This document shows positions 16,565-24,556 of a DNA stretch of 37,275 nt, one piece after another. Within the stretch, counting starts at the first letter, position 1. The number at the start of each line of letters is the position of its first letter. Below the pieces are notes generated by a model that saw only the letters and a list, made by a program, of their open reading frames with translations, was not told the DNA's origin and did no database searches. The translations under genes were made by a program, and so were the position numbers. The DNA comes from JBDKJS01 sp039806065 (GTDB lineage Bacteria > Bacteroidota > Bacteroidia > AKYH767-A > 2013-40CM-41-45), in assembly GCA_039806065.1 (NCBI GenBank), contig JBDKJS010000166.1:1-37275 (forward strand), written 5' to 3'.

Positions 16565-17530
16565 ATGATTGTAATTACAGGAGCCGCAGGCTTTATTGCC
16601 AGTGTATTAGTAGCCAAGCTTAATGAAGAGAATTTTTTCGATTTAGTTTTGGTTGATGATTTTTCTAATGAACAGAAGAAAGCAAATTACGCTGATAAGA
16701 AATTTGTTCATTTGGTAGATCGAAATTCATTTTTCGATTGGTTGGATGAAAATGAAAAAATGGTGCAATTCGTATTTCATTTAGGAGCAAGAACCGATAC
16801 CACAGAATTTAATAAATCAATTTTCGATGAATTAAATTTCAACTTTAGTTGCAAAATGTGGAATGCTTGTATCAATTATGGATTGCCGCTAGTGTATGCA
16901 AGTAGTGCAGCCACTTATGGATCTGGAGAATTTGGATATGATGATTTGCATGAACTGTCAAGTAAATTAGTTCCATTAAATCCATATGGAGAAAGTAAAA
17001 ACGATTTTGATAAATGGGCATTGGCTCAAGAGCGGAAACCTTACTTTTGGGTGGGGTTAAAGTTTTTTAATGTATATGGGCCTAATGAATATCATAAGGG
17101 GCGGATGGCTTCGGTAATTTTTCATGCCTTCCATCAAATTAAAGCTAGCGGATCATTAAAACTTTTTCGTTCGCATCATGAGGCTTATGCTGATGGATGC
17201 CAACTTCGTGATTTTATTTCAGTATTTGACATAGCTTCTGTATGCTATTTTTTAATGCACCATAGAAAAGATAGTGGCATTTATAACTTGGGAAGTGGAG
17301 TGGCTCGTACTTTTATTGATTTAGCCAATATTACTTTCGCTGCAATGAATGTTGCATCTAACATCAGCTTTATTGATACTCCTGCCGATATTAGAGATAA
17401 GTATCAATATTTCACTTGTGCTAACATGAGTAAGCTAAGAGCCATTGGCTATCAAACACCATTTACCACTTTAGAGAATGGTATTCAACATTATGTAACG
17501 AGCTACTTGATTCCTGGTAAATATGTTTAG
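16565..17530 (+). CDS. hldD: ADP-L-glycero-D-manno-heptose 6-epimerase
   Basis: It converts ADP-D-glycero- to ADP-L-glycero-manno-heptose for the LPS inner core, using bound NADP. The 321 residues form a short-chain dehydrogenase/reductase fold. The active-site Ser113/114 (YASSAATYG), Tyr141 and Lys145 (NPYGESK) are present. The family-specific stretch FFNVYGPNEYHKGRMASV is clear and separates it from UDP-glucose epimerases. The nucleotide-binding motif reads GAAGFIA instead of GxxGxxG: Gly6 and Gly9 are kept but position 12 is Ala. It is the third gene after mqnB-mqnD, with a 3-base gap. No heptose kinase or transferase is nearby. Confidence 0.94.
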   Translation: MIVITGAAGFIASVLVAKLNEENFFDLVLVDDFSNEQKKANYADKKFVHLVDRNSFFDWLDENEKMVQFVFHLGARTDTTEFNKSIFDELNFNFSCKMWNACINYGLPLVYASSAATYGSGEFGYDDLHELSSKLVPLNPYGESKNDFDKWALAQERKPYFWVGLKFFNVYGPNEYHKGRMASVIFHAFHQIKASGSLKLFRSHHEAYADGCQLRDFISVFDIASVCYFLMHHRKDSGIYNLGSGVARTFIDLANITFAAMNVASNISFIDTPADIRDKYQYFTCANMSKLRAIGYQTPFTTLENGIQHYVTSYLIPGKYV

Positions 17531-17547
17531 TTGATACGGTGATTTTA

Positions 17548-18267
17548 TTAGCTGCCAAATACCTTTTTCAATATTTCATTGATTCTAGCCATAGGATCTT
17601 TTCTAATTTTGATTTCCTCTTGGCCTACTAGTAGGAATAGCCCTTTAAGTGCTTGTTGGGTAATGTATTCATTCAAATCTGGATTCACTTTTTTGCCGAT
17701 GCCAATTTTATTGTATTGCTTAGTAACAGCAGTCCAGTGTTTGGTAACTTGAGCCTTGCTGGTGGCTTGGGTTATGATGGGTTTAAATGATGTGCCAAGC
17801 TGGCCACTAGTTTGGGTTCTAAGGTATGCAGTAGCGGCTGTATCACCTCCTTGAAGTATGCGCAGGCCATCCTGAATAGAAAGTGATGTGATAGCATTAA
17901 CAAAAATTGGAAGGGCACTCTTACTGGCATCTTCAGCAGCGCGGTTCATGGTTCTTATGAAATCATCTACAGGTTTGTTTATGCCGATGCCCCTGAGTGA
18001 TTTTTCTACTTGTTTCACCTCTTTAGGAAATGGAATTTTTATTAAGGGATTTTTATAAAATCCATCTAGTTTAGCAGCGTTGTCGGTTGCTTTTTGGGCT
18101 CCCACATTTAATGCCTCCTTCAAACCTTTTGTGATATCAGCATTAGAAAGTCCCTTGCCGGTGGGAATATTGCTAACGGTATTGATAATATTATGGATGG
18201 TTTGTTGCTGTGCTAGGACGGTTAAACTGGTGAAGCATCCTAGGAGGATAGTCAATGCTGTTTTCAT
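17548..18267 (-). CDS. DUF4197 domain-containing exported protein
   Basis: The 239-residue protein starts with a signal peptide (MKTALTILLGCFTSLTVLAQ), so it is exported. The rest matches the DUF4197 pattern: GLKEALNVGAQKATD near residue 50, FYKNPLIKIPFPKE near 70, LRGIGINKPVDDFIRTMNRA near 90-110, and a C-terminal helical part ending in NEILKKVFGS. The cysteine near residue 11 is in the hydrophobic core and not in a good lipobox. The function of the family is unknown. The gene is convergent with hldD across 17 bases, and it is separated from rplS by a terminator, so it has its own transcription unit. Confidence 0.88.
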   Translation of the reverse strand: MKTALTILLGCFTSLTVLAQQQTIHNIINTVSNIPTGKGLSNADITKGLKEALNVGAQKATDNAAKLDGFYKNPLIKIPFPKEVKQVEKSLRGIGINKPVDDFIRTMNRAAEDASKSALPIFVNAITSLSIQDGLRILQGGDTAATAYLRTQTSGQLGTSFKPIITQATSKAQVTKHWTAVTKQYNKIGIGKKVNPDLNEYITQQALKGLFLLVGQEEIKIRKDPMARINEILKKVFGS

Positions 18268-18348
18268 ATATTTTAAAATTATTTAAGAATTCGAGTTGTG
18301 TTTAAGTTAAATGATGGATTACAAAAATACTGCCAAAGCTAAAAAAAG

Positions 18349-18380
18349 AAAAAAGCCCCCTGTCTTTCGACAGAGAGCCA
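18349..18380 (-). terminator. Rho-independent terminator of rplS
   Basis: On the minus strand GGCTCTCTGTC, a GAAA tetraloop and GACAGGGGGCT form an 11-pair stem (a few G-U pairs) followed by six T residues. It begins about 28 bases after the rplS stop codon. Confidence 0.92.
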
Positions 18381-18408
18381 ACCATGAAAAATAAAATCTT
18401 CAATATTT

Positions 18409-18756
18409 TTATACTTTCTTTTCTTCAATACGAGCAGCTTTACCACTCACGTTGCGAAGATAGAATATTCTTGCTCTTCTCACAATACCTCTTTTATCTA
18501 CTATAATTTTATCAATTTTAGGGGAATAAAGGGGGAATATACGCTCAACACCAACGCCATTTGAAATTTTACGAACGGTAAATGTTTGGGTTAGTCCACT
18601 TCCTTTTTTTTGTAAAACAACCCCTTGGTACTGCTGGATACGCTCTTTGGTACCTTCAATAATTTTATAATGTACCGTAACGGTATCACCTGCTTTAAAT
18701 TGAGGAACTTCTTTCTTTTCTACTGATGCCTCAACTGCTAACTTAACTAAATCCAT
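18409..18756 (-). CDS. rplS: Ribosomal protein L19
   Basis: This 115-residue protein of the large ribosomal subunit lies at the 30S-50S interface. The core PQFKAGDTVTVHYKI, RIQQYQGVVLQKKGSG and TFTVRKISNGVGVERIFPLY are diagnostic. The C terminus has the basic RGIVRRARIFYLRNVSGKAAR. It is downstream of trmD on the same strand, an arrangement common in bacteria, but here a 99-base gap holds a promoter box. A strong terminator follows. Confidence 0.98.
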   Translation of the reverse strand: MDLVKLAVEASVEKKEVPQFKAGDTVTVHYKIIEGTKERIQQYQGVVLQKKGSGLTQTFTVRKISNGVGVERIFPLYSPKIDKIIVDKRGIVRRARIFYLRNVSGKAARIEEKKV

Positions 18757-18799
18757 GAAAACTAATAATTTATAGGGTTTTTACGAATAATTCGGATTG

Positions 18800-18807
18800 C
18801 AAATATA
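18800..18807 (-). promoter_or_regulatory. Bacteroidota -7 box TATATTTG upstream of rplS
   Basis: TATATTTG on the minus strand lies 43 bases upstream of the rplS ATG in the gap between trmD and rplS. This implies a leader of roughly 35-40 bases. No good -33 TTG is seen, so the evidence is the box and its position only. Confidence 0.4.
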
Positions 18808-18855
18808 AGTTTTTACAATAGAAATAAAAATTATTTTCCTAAAAATTATACAAGG

Positions 18856-19530
18856 TTATTTTAACAAGTCAGGCCTTCGCCTTTTTGTTCTTTCTATGCT
18901 TTGGTCTAATCGCCATTGGTCAATGGTTTTGGGGTTTCCGCTTAAAAGTGGAGGAGGCACCTCCCAATTGTTGAATAAGGCTGGGCGGGTAAATACAGGA
19001 GGTGCTACTAATCCATCTTGAAAAGAATCTGAAAGTGCACTTGTTTCATCAGAAAGCACACCAGGTAATAGCCTAATCACACTATCTGCAACAATAGCTG
19101 CGGCCAATTCGCCACCGGTAAGTACATAATCCCCAATGGATATTTCTCTTGTTATGAGGTGGATCCTCACTCTTTCATCCACTCCTTTATAGTGCCCACA
19201 GAGTAAGATCAAGTTTTTTTTAACGGCCAACTCATTACAAACATTTTGAGTAAGCATTTGACCATCCGGACTCATGTAAATAATGTCGTCATAAACTCTT
19301 TGTTGCTTCAATGCTTCAATGCATTTAAAGATGGGTTCAATCATCAGAACCATGCCAGCACCACCACCATATGCGTAGTCATCCACTGTTTTGTAATTAT
19401 CAGTAGTATAGTCGCGTAGATTATGGAGGTTTACGGTGACCAATCCTTTATCCTGTGCTCGTTTGCAAATTGAATTTTGCAATGGGCTTTCTAGAAGTGC
19501 TGGTACCACGGTAATAATATCAATGTGCAT
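18856..19530 (-). CDS. trmD: tRNA (guanine37-N1)-methyltransferase
   Basis: It methylates G37 next to the anticodon of several tRNAs using S-adenosylmethionine, preventing frameshifts. The 224 residues have the SPOUT trefoil-knot features: YGGGAGMVLMIEP, LLCGHYKGVDERV and ISIGDYVLTGGELAA. The latter two form the knot and the SAM site. The catalytic Asp is in VVALPP-equivalent LLPGVLSDETSALSDSFQDG. An in-frame ATG at 19545 would overlap the GNAT gene and add MAITP. The ATG at 19530 gives the family start MHIDIITVVPALL and is preferred. Confidence 0.96.
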   Translation of the reverse strand: MHIDIITVVPALLESPLQNSICKRAQDKGLVTVNLHNLRDYTTDNYKTVDDYAYGGGAGMVLMIEPIFKCIEALKQQRVYDDIIYMSPDGQMLTQNVCNELAVKKNLILLCGHYKGVDERVRIHLITREISIGDYVLTGGELAAAIVADSVIRLLPGVLSDETSALSDSFQDGLVAPPVFTRPALFNNWEVPPPLLSGNPKTIDQWRLDQSIERTKRRRPDLLK

Positions 19531-19535
19531 GGGTG

Positions 19536-19976
19536 TTATAGCCATTTTTCCATTTTAAAATGTTGAATTTCATTAAATAGCAAATAAGATTTCTCAGTGG
19601 TTGCATAGCCACATTTTTTATAAAAATTTAAAGCATTTTCGCGCGCATCTAATTCAATTTTTAGCATTCCTTTAGCAAGGGAAAATTTTTCTAAATATTC
19701 CAGCATTTGCTCACCTATGCCTTGCCGTTGGTATTGAGGGTGAACAGCCATGGAACGAACTTGAAAAACTTTCTCTTTTATGGGCTCCAATCTACCTGTT
19801 GCCACTACCTGATTGTTTAGCAAACCGATGAAATGATGACTAATCGATTCCGTTGAGTCCATAGTGCTATCAAAAGTTTGGTGCCACGGCTTACGAAGCA
19901 CTTCAAACCTCAATTGATAATAAGCTTCAAGCAGCGGTGGATTAAAAACCTGAATTATTTCAACCGCAGTTACCAT
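19536..19976 (-). CDS. GNAT family N-acetyltransferase
   Basis: The 146-residue single-domain protein has acetyl-CoA binding motif A at VRSMAVHPQYQRQGIGEQML (QRQGIG carries the pyrophosphate loop) and the C-terminal FYKKCGYATTE typical of the fold. The N-terminal RFEVLRKPWHQ resembles ElaA-like or YjcF-like members with small-molecule or peptide substrates. The substrate is unknown. The start abuts the stop of the PyrR-like gene with no gap, and trmD begins 5 bases after its stop, so it belongs to the PyrR-GNAT-trmD run. Acetylation of a ribosomal or tRNA target would fit the context, but this is speculation. Confidence 0.87.
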   Translation of the reverse strand: MVTAVEIIQVFNPPLLEAYYQLRFEVLRKPWHQTFDSTMDSTESISHHFIGLLNNQVVATGRLEPIKEKVFQVRSMAVHPQYQRQGIGEQMLEYLEKFSLAKGMLKIELDARENALNFYKKCGYATTEKSYLLFNEIQHFKMEKWL

Positions 19977-20474
19977 TTAAGCCAAAACTACTTTAGCCGA
20001 ATCACCTAAAGTCACCGTAACATGTTCTTGCATGGTAGTAGCAAGAGAAATTCCCACGAAATCGGCTGTAACGGGAAATCGTTTATGATTTCTATCCACC
20101 AAAATAGCAGTTCTTATTTTTTTTAGTTCAGCTTTCAATAATATTTTCAATGCATGCATAAGTGTTTGGCCAGAGTTTAAAACATCGTCCACAAGAACAA
20201 CTGAACTTTGCTTCATGGAAGCCACATCGGTATCAATGGTATGATTGCCATCTGCATGCTCTTTATCAATAGTTAGTTTTACAAGTGTGGTCTTAAAATT
20301 GGCGTGTTCATCTAACACAAGTTTTATTTTTTGTGCCAAAAGGTATCCACTTTTAACTATGCCAGCTATGTAAATGTGTTCTTGTGTGGTATTGTCCTCA
20401 ATAATTTGCCAGGCTATGCGCTCTATACGGAGGCGTATGTCTTGCGCATTTAATATTTCAGTTTCTTTCCTCAT
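19977..20474 (-). CDS. PyrR-like type I phosphoribosyltransferase
   Basis: This 165-residue cytoplasmic protein has the PRPP-binding loop VVLVDDVLNSGQT at residues 92-104. The sequence ILVDRNHKRFPVTADFVG resembles the PyrR stretch VDRGHRELPIRPDFVG. PyrR proteins bind uridine nucleotides, have weak uracil phosphoribosyltransferase activity, and in Bacillus attenuate the pyr operon. No pyr gene is next to it, so the regulatory role cannot be assumed. It lies 19 bases after the unknown membrane-protein gene and is contiguous with the GNAT gene. The segment TAACTTTA upstream is a one-base departure from the -7 box. Hypoxanthine phosphoribosyltransferase is less likely from the C-terminal motif. 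Confidence 0.82.
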   Translation of the reverse strand: MRKETEILNAQDIRLRIERIAWQIIEDNTTQEHIYIAGIVKSGYLLAQKIKLVLDEHANFKTTLVKLTIDKEHADGNHTIDTDVASMKQSSVVLVDDVLNSGQTLMHALKILLKAELKKIRTAILVDRNHKRFPVTADFVGISLATTMQEHVTVTLGDSAKVVLA

Positions 20475-20493
20475 GAGGTGGTAAAGTTATGGT

Positions 20494-21108
20494 TTATAAT
20501 TTTCTTTCAATAGCATTTTTACGAGGTTTATCCAATAAAATATTAATAGTTGTATCAAGCTTTGAAAGTAAAAAGTAATGAACTTTTAATTCATAGCTAG
20601 AATCAGTAATCTGTCTTAAACTAGCGTTTAAAATCGAATCAGGAAGTACAATGTCTTTTTTTATTGATTTATAAAAGATTCCATAATCTTTTACCAATTT
20701 GAAGGATTGCCATCCATCTGTTAATTCCATAGCTTGACTTTCGAGATAATAGTTTTTTGAAAGATGAATAGAAGTGTGTTTGCTATCATTGCCACTTAGG
20801 GTATTAATCAACCAACTGGGACGAAACATAAACACGAAAATGGAAAGTGGAAAAATACTAAGATAAATCTTTAATAAAATCAATTTTGTATTCCTCAATA
20901 AACAGCCAGCCAAAATTAAACCACAACAAAGAAATACCAATGGGGCCCAAGGTGCTTCATCACTTAATATGCAAAGAAAAAGAGCACCCATGTGTACTAT
21001 TGAAAGTAAAAGGATAATGTATGGTTTAACTTTTTTCGAGATTGCTAACAGCAGCAGCGCCAATATCGCGGTGACGATGTAAATGATAAGGGTTATATAA
21101 AATGACAT
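20494..21108 (-). CDS. Unrecognised membrane protein with C-terminal soluble domain
   Basis: I do not recognise a family. The 204 residues contain four hydrophobic segments in the first half (about 4-24, 30-48, 56-68 and 73-93). A hydrophilic C-terminal domain of about 110 residues with a beta-strand pattern follows, probably outside the cytoplasm or at the membrane surface. Three cysteines lie within the hydrophobic half. The gene starts 68 bases from the divergent AddB-like gene and is 19 bases upstream of the PyrR-like gene. It may therefore share a transcript with PyrR-GNAT-trmD. Codon use looks like that of its neighbours. Confidence 0.75.
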   Translation of the reverse strand: MSFYITLIIYIVTAILALLLLAISKKVKPYIILLLSIVHMGALFLCILSDEAPWAPLVFLCCGLILAGCLLRNTKLILLKIYLSIFPLSIFVFMFRPSWLINTLSGNDSKHTSIHLSKNYYLESQAMELTDGWQSFKLVKDYGIFYKSIKKDIVLPDSILNASLRQITDSSYELKVHYFLLSKLDTTINILLDKPRKNAIERKL

Positions 21109-21176
21109 ATTTTTTTATTCACAATAAACAAAGGTCGTACTTATAAATGTAATTTAGCATAAAATGTTTTAATAGT

Positions 21177-23993
21177 ATGGAGGAGAATATGCAGCCTTTT
21201 TTAAAAAAGGTTTTGGATGACGTATGGGATCAGATGGATGGAAATATAAGCAATACTTGTTTTGTATTTCCAACTATAAGGGCTGGCTTGTATTTTAAAA
21301 AATATCTTGGAGAAAAAATTACAAAACCAATATGGTTGCCACAAATCTTTGCGATGAATGATTTCATTCAATTGCTAAGCGGAAGAAAATCAACAGACGA
21401 AGTGACCTTGATCTTTGAGTTATATTCCATTTACAATAAATATTTCAAAGAAGAAACCTTAGATCAATTTTACCCTTGGGCCGAAATATTGTTAAGTGAT
21501 TTTGATGACATTGATGCCAACAAAGCTTCTGCAGCAGCTATCTTCCACCATTTACAGGAGATCAAGGAAATTGATGATAAGTTTGGATTGGATGAAGACA
21601 GTGAGTTGATAAAAACGTTTTGGAAGAACTTTTACAAAGAGAATCCCGGTTTGTTGAGGAGAGCCTTTATTGAGAATTGGCAACATCTTTATAAAATGTT
21701 TGAAGAGTTTAAGGATGTGCTTGATAAAAAGTCGCTGAGTTATAGCGGCTACAGCATTGCATCTATAACCAAGTCATCTATTGAAAGTTTTCTAAAAGGT
21801 TATGACAAAATTGTATTAGCGGGCTTTTACTACCTAAGCAAGGGAGAGGAATCCATTTTTCAATCAATATTGGATAGTGGTAAGGGCAATATTTATTTTG
21901 ATACTGATGTCTATTACACAAGCGATGTTAATCAAGAGGCGGGTATATTTATTCGTAAGAATTTGCTAGTTCCCCATAATCTAAAATTTGCATCCAATTT
22001 ATTAGCCACCACTTCAAAAGAGATAACGAGCATTGGAGTGCCCAAGTACATTACTCAAGTGAAGTACGCTATCGAATGCGTAAATGAGTTAATAGGTTCC
22101 GGTGAAAAGGCAGATGATATAGCCATTGTATTATCTGATGAATCCTTGTTGGTTCCTTTGCTTTTTTCATTGCCTGAAACCATAGCTGAAGTAAATATTA
22201 CGATGGGTTATCCACTGAAATCGGCACCATTTTTAAAGCTGATAAAAGTGCTACACCAATTGAAGGAAAGTGCGCGCATGGTGGAGGGAGCTTTGTATTT
22301 TAATTCATCATGGCTATTGCGATTTCTAGAAAGTAAATATCTGGGCATAAATCTGACGGGTTTGGATAAATTTAAAAGGCAACTAGTAAGTAAGCGAATT
22401 ATTCAGTGTCCTTTTTCAGCAGTACGTGAGCAATTTGGAAACCATTGGGTAGTGGAGCTTTTGAATAAGTTATCATCAACTCCTATCAGTATAATAGTGT
22501 CAAAGCTATTTTCAACTTTGTTATTAGAAGATTTTTCTCAATTGAATAGCTGGCAAAGGGAATTTTTATTTCAATGTGTGAATAGACTTAATAATTTGGC
22601 TTTGGCCATCGAAGATCATGCAACGCTAGTGGATGATGAGTTGTGGATAAAGATATATGATAGTGTAGTCAGAAATGCGAAAATTCCATTCACTGGGGAA
22701 CCTTTAAGGGGCTTGCAAATAATTGGATTTTTAGAAACTCGAAATTTGGACTTTAAACACTTGATCATGCTTTCGGTCAACGAGGATAAGCTCCCTGCTG
22801 CAGCCAAACATTCAAGCTTTATTCCTTATGCAGTTAGGAAATATTATAAATTACCGACTTTCGAAGATCAGCACGCTATAGCGGCCTATCATTTTTACAG
22901 ACTGTTGCAAAGAGCTAGCAATGTTAAATTAATATATTCTTTGCCAGGGGAATCGGGAATGATGAAGCAGGGCGTCAGTAGATTTTTATTACAAATTAAG
23001 CATGAACTTTCAAAGTTAAATTCAGCAATTAAATTTGATGAGAAAATAATAAGCATTCCTTTTAAGCTTAGTGATAATTTAGGAATTACCATAAATAAAA
23101 CTGGCGAAGTATTAACCGCACTAAATAAATATGTAACTTCTACTGATCACGTTGCTAAACCTTTTAGCATTTCAAAAATAAATATTTACAATACTTGTAA
23201 ATTGAAATTTTATTTTGAGGCAATAGCCCAGCTGCGCCCAGTAGAAGAATTGCTAGAATCAGTGAAACCGGTAGAGATGGGCAGCATCATTCATAGTGCG
23301 CTTGAAAATATTTTACCTGCAGGCACTTCTTGCAATCGTAAATATATTCAAGCAATTTTACCAAGAGTAGATTCTGAAATTGACGCTGCTATCTACAAGC
23401 ATCTTGGCTATTCGTCATCAAACAGTCCTGGCGAAGTAATTCATACCAAGGATATCATTCAAAGCATGATAGCTAATTATCTAAATTATTTGATGGCTCA
23501 ACCTCCATTTAAAATTAAAAGTACTGAAGATAAATTTCTCTTCCCATTGACCTTGCACGATGGTCGAAAAGTTTCATTTACGGGTGTTATTGATAGGGTG
23601 GATGATTTAATAAACCAAGATAGAATATTGGACTATAAAACGGGAAGTGTATCTTTACATGATATACCGCTAGAGTCTGAAAAGTTGCCGGCCTTTTATT
23701 CAAATCCACAACATTCATACAGTTTTCAATTGGCCGTGTATGCCAGTGCACTCTATAAATTAAATAAGGTAAAACTTCCGGTTGAAATAGGTATAGTTAC
23801 ACTCGCCAAATTTTCCAAAACAGCAATAGTGCTTAATAAAGATACAGGTTTTACCAAAGAGATGGCAGATGGCACTTTGGAATTTTTAGAGCAGAATATA
23901 ATTGAAATATTAAATCCGGAAATTCCTTTCACCCAAGTTGAAGATGCAGCAGCTTGTAAGATGTGTGATTTTAATCAAATTTGTAAGCGATAG
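21177..23993 (+). CDS. AddB-like PD-(D/E)XK nuclease family protein
   Basis: This 938-residue protein resembles the AddB subunit of AddAB recombination nucleases, which process double-strand DNA ends. The N terminus reads FVFPTIRAGLYFKKYL, where a Walker A loop would be in an active helicase, so the helicase part is probably structural. The C terminus holds a RecB-like nuclease: GSIIHSALE, GVIDRVDD near residue 804 and DYKTG near 818. An Fe-S cluster is indicated by YNTC near 672 and the final C-x2-C-x5-C near 926-935. The AddA partner is not adjacent. A second ATG at 21189 is preceded by GGAGGA at a suitable distance and could be the true start, shortening the protein by four residues. Confidence 0.85.
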   Translation: MEENMQPFLKKVLDDVWDQMDGNISNTCFVFPTIRAGLYFKKYLGEKITKPIWLPQIFAMNDFIQLLSGRKSTDEVTLIFELYSIYNKYFKEETLDQFYPWAEILLSDFDDIDANKASAAAIFHHLQEIKEIDDKFGLDEDSELIKTFWKNFYKENPGLLRRAFIENWQHLYKMFEEFKDVLDKKSLSYSGYSIASITKSSIESFLKGYDKIVLAGFYYLSKGEESIFQSILDSGKGNIYFDTDVYYTSDVNQEAGIFIRKNLLVPHNLKFASNLLATTSKEITSIGVPKYITQVKYAIECVNELIGSGEKADDIAIVLSDESLLVPLLFSLPETIAEVNITMGYPLKSAPFLKLIKVLHQLKESARMVEGALYFNSSWLLRFLESKYLGINLTGLDKFKRQLVSKRIIQCPFSAVREQFGNHWVVELLNKLSSTPISIIVSKLFSTLLLEDFSQLNSWQREFLFQCVNRLNNLALAIEDHATLVDDELWIKIYDSVVRNAKIPFTGEPLRGLQIIGFLETRNLDFKHLIMLSVNEDKLPAAAKHSSFIPYAVRKYYKLPTFEDQHAIAAYHFYRLLQRASNVKLIYSLPGESGMMKQGVSRFLLQIKHELSKLNSAIKFDEKIISIPFKLSDNLGITINKTGEVLTALNKYVTSTDHVAKPFSISKINIYNTCKLKFYFEAIAQLRPVEELLESVKPVEMGSIIHSALENILPAGTSCNRKYIQAILPRVDSEIDAAIYKHLGYSSSNSPGEVIHTKDIIQSMIANYLNYLMAQPPFKIKSTEDKFLFPLTLHDGRKVSFTGVIDRVDDLINQDRILDYKTGSVSLHDIPLESEKLPAFYSNPQHSYSFQLAVYASALYKLNKVKLPVEIGIVTLAKFSKTAIVLNKDTGFTKEMADGTLEFLEQNIIEILNPEIPFTQVEDAAACKMCDFNQICKR

Positions 23994-23995
23994 TA

Positions 23996-24436
23996 TTAGA
24001 TAGTTTGATAATCATCTGTTTTTGGAAGACTTTTTCCAAATTCAATGATAAAAGCTGGTGGCATGGCTAACTTTCTGGTTTTTAAATTAAGCCAAGCACC
24101 CTCTACGTTTAATATACTACAGCAGGTTCCATCTGCTTTGTATAGTTCGTGCCTAAAACCCCACTTTGAAAAAGTTTCATTTCCCTTGGCTAATTTTAGG
24201 TTGATAAAAATGGTATCGCCATATAAAATTTCTTTTTTAAAAATGGCCTCTTCTCTAAAAAGTATAGGGCTTATTAGTTCGGTTTTCATTTTTTCTACGG
24301 TGAGTCCGGCTTGGGTCATCATCTCCAACCTAAATTGAACTGCTAAGTCATAATAAATGGAGTGTTTTAAGTGAAAATTGGGATCTAGATCAGACCAACG
24401 GAGTTCTATTTTTTTTTCAAATTTTTGTGTAAACAT
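23996..24436 (-). CDS. Acyl-CoA thioesterase, 4HBT hotdog family
   Basis: The 146-residue protein is a hotdog-fold thioesterase that would hydrolyse acyl-CoA or a related thioester. The family motif appears as RWSDLDPNFHLKHSIYYD, where the Asp of SDLDPNFHL is the usual catalytic position of 4-hydroxybenzoyl-CoA thioesterases. The open frame extends upstream to a TTG at 24505 that directly follows a stop codon. The ATG at 24436 gives MFTQKFEKKIELRWSD and the normal length, so I use it. It is convergent with the AddB-like gene with a gap of 2 bases. About 120 bases separate it from the flavin reductase gene upstream; no promoter is recognised there. The substrate is unknown. Confidence 0.87.
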   Translation of the reverse strand: MFTQKFEKKIELRWSDLDPNFHLKHSIYYDLAVQFRLEMMTQAGLTVEKMKTELISPILFREEAIFKKEILYGDTIFINLKLAKGNETFSKWGFRHELYKADGTCCSILNVEGAWLNLKTRKLAMPPAFIIEFGKSLPKTDDYQTI

Positions 24437-24556
24437 TGGGATGTTATTTGGCAATCTTGGATGACTGATGGAAGTGGATTTTAAATTTCGGATTACTTTT
24501 TCCAACTATCATTAAATTTTTTTTAAATTTCAATTGGTTTATTCTCACGTTTTAAT

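Noticed and set aside
21179..21184. GGAGGA as a genuine Shine-Dalgarno for the AddB-like gene
   Set aside because: Not ruled out, but Bacteroidota rarely use such sites and these bases also encode Glu-Glu after the first ATG, so I kept the first ATG and noted the alternative.
24437..24505. Extension of the thioesterase to a TTG at 24505
   Set aside because: The TTG directly follows a stop codon, and the added residues are absent from the family. The ATG at 24436 gives the normal N terminus.
24511..24530. AT-only near-palindrome (AAATTT around a T run) upstream of the thioesterase gene
   Set aside because: A symmetric AT run of this kind is expected in low-GC intergenic DNA and has no stable stem.
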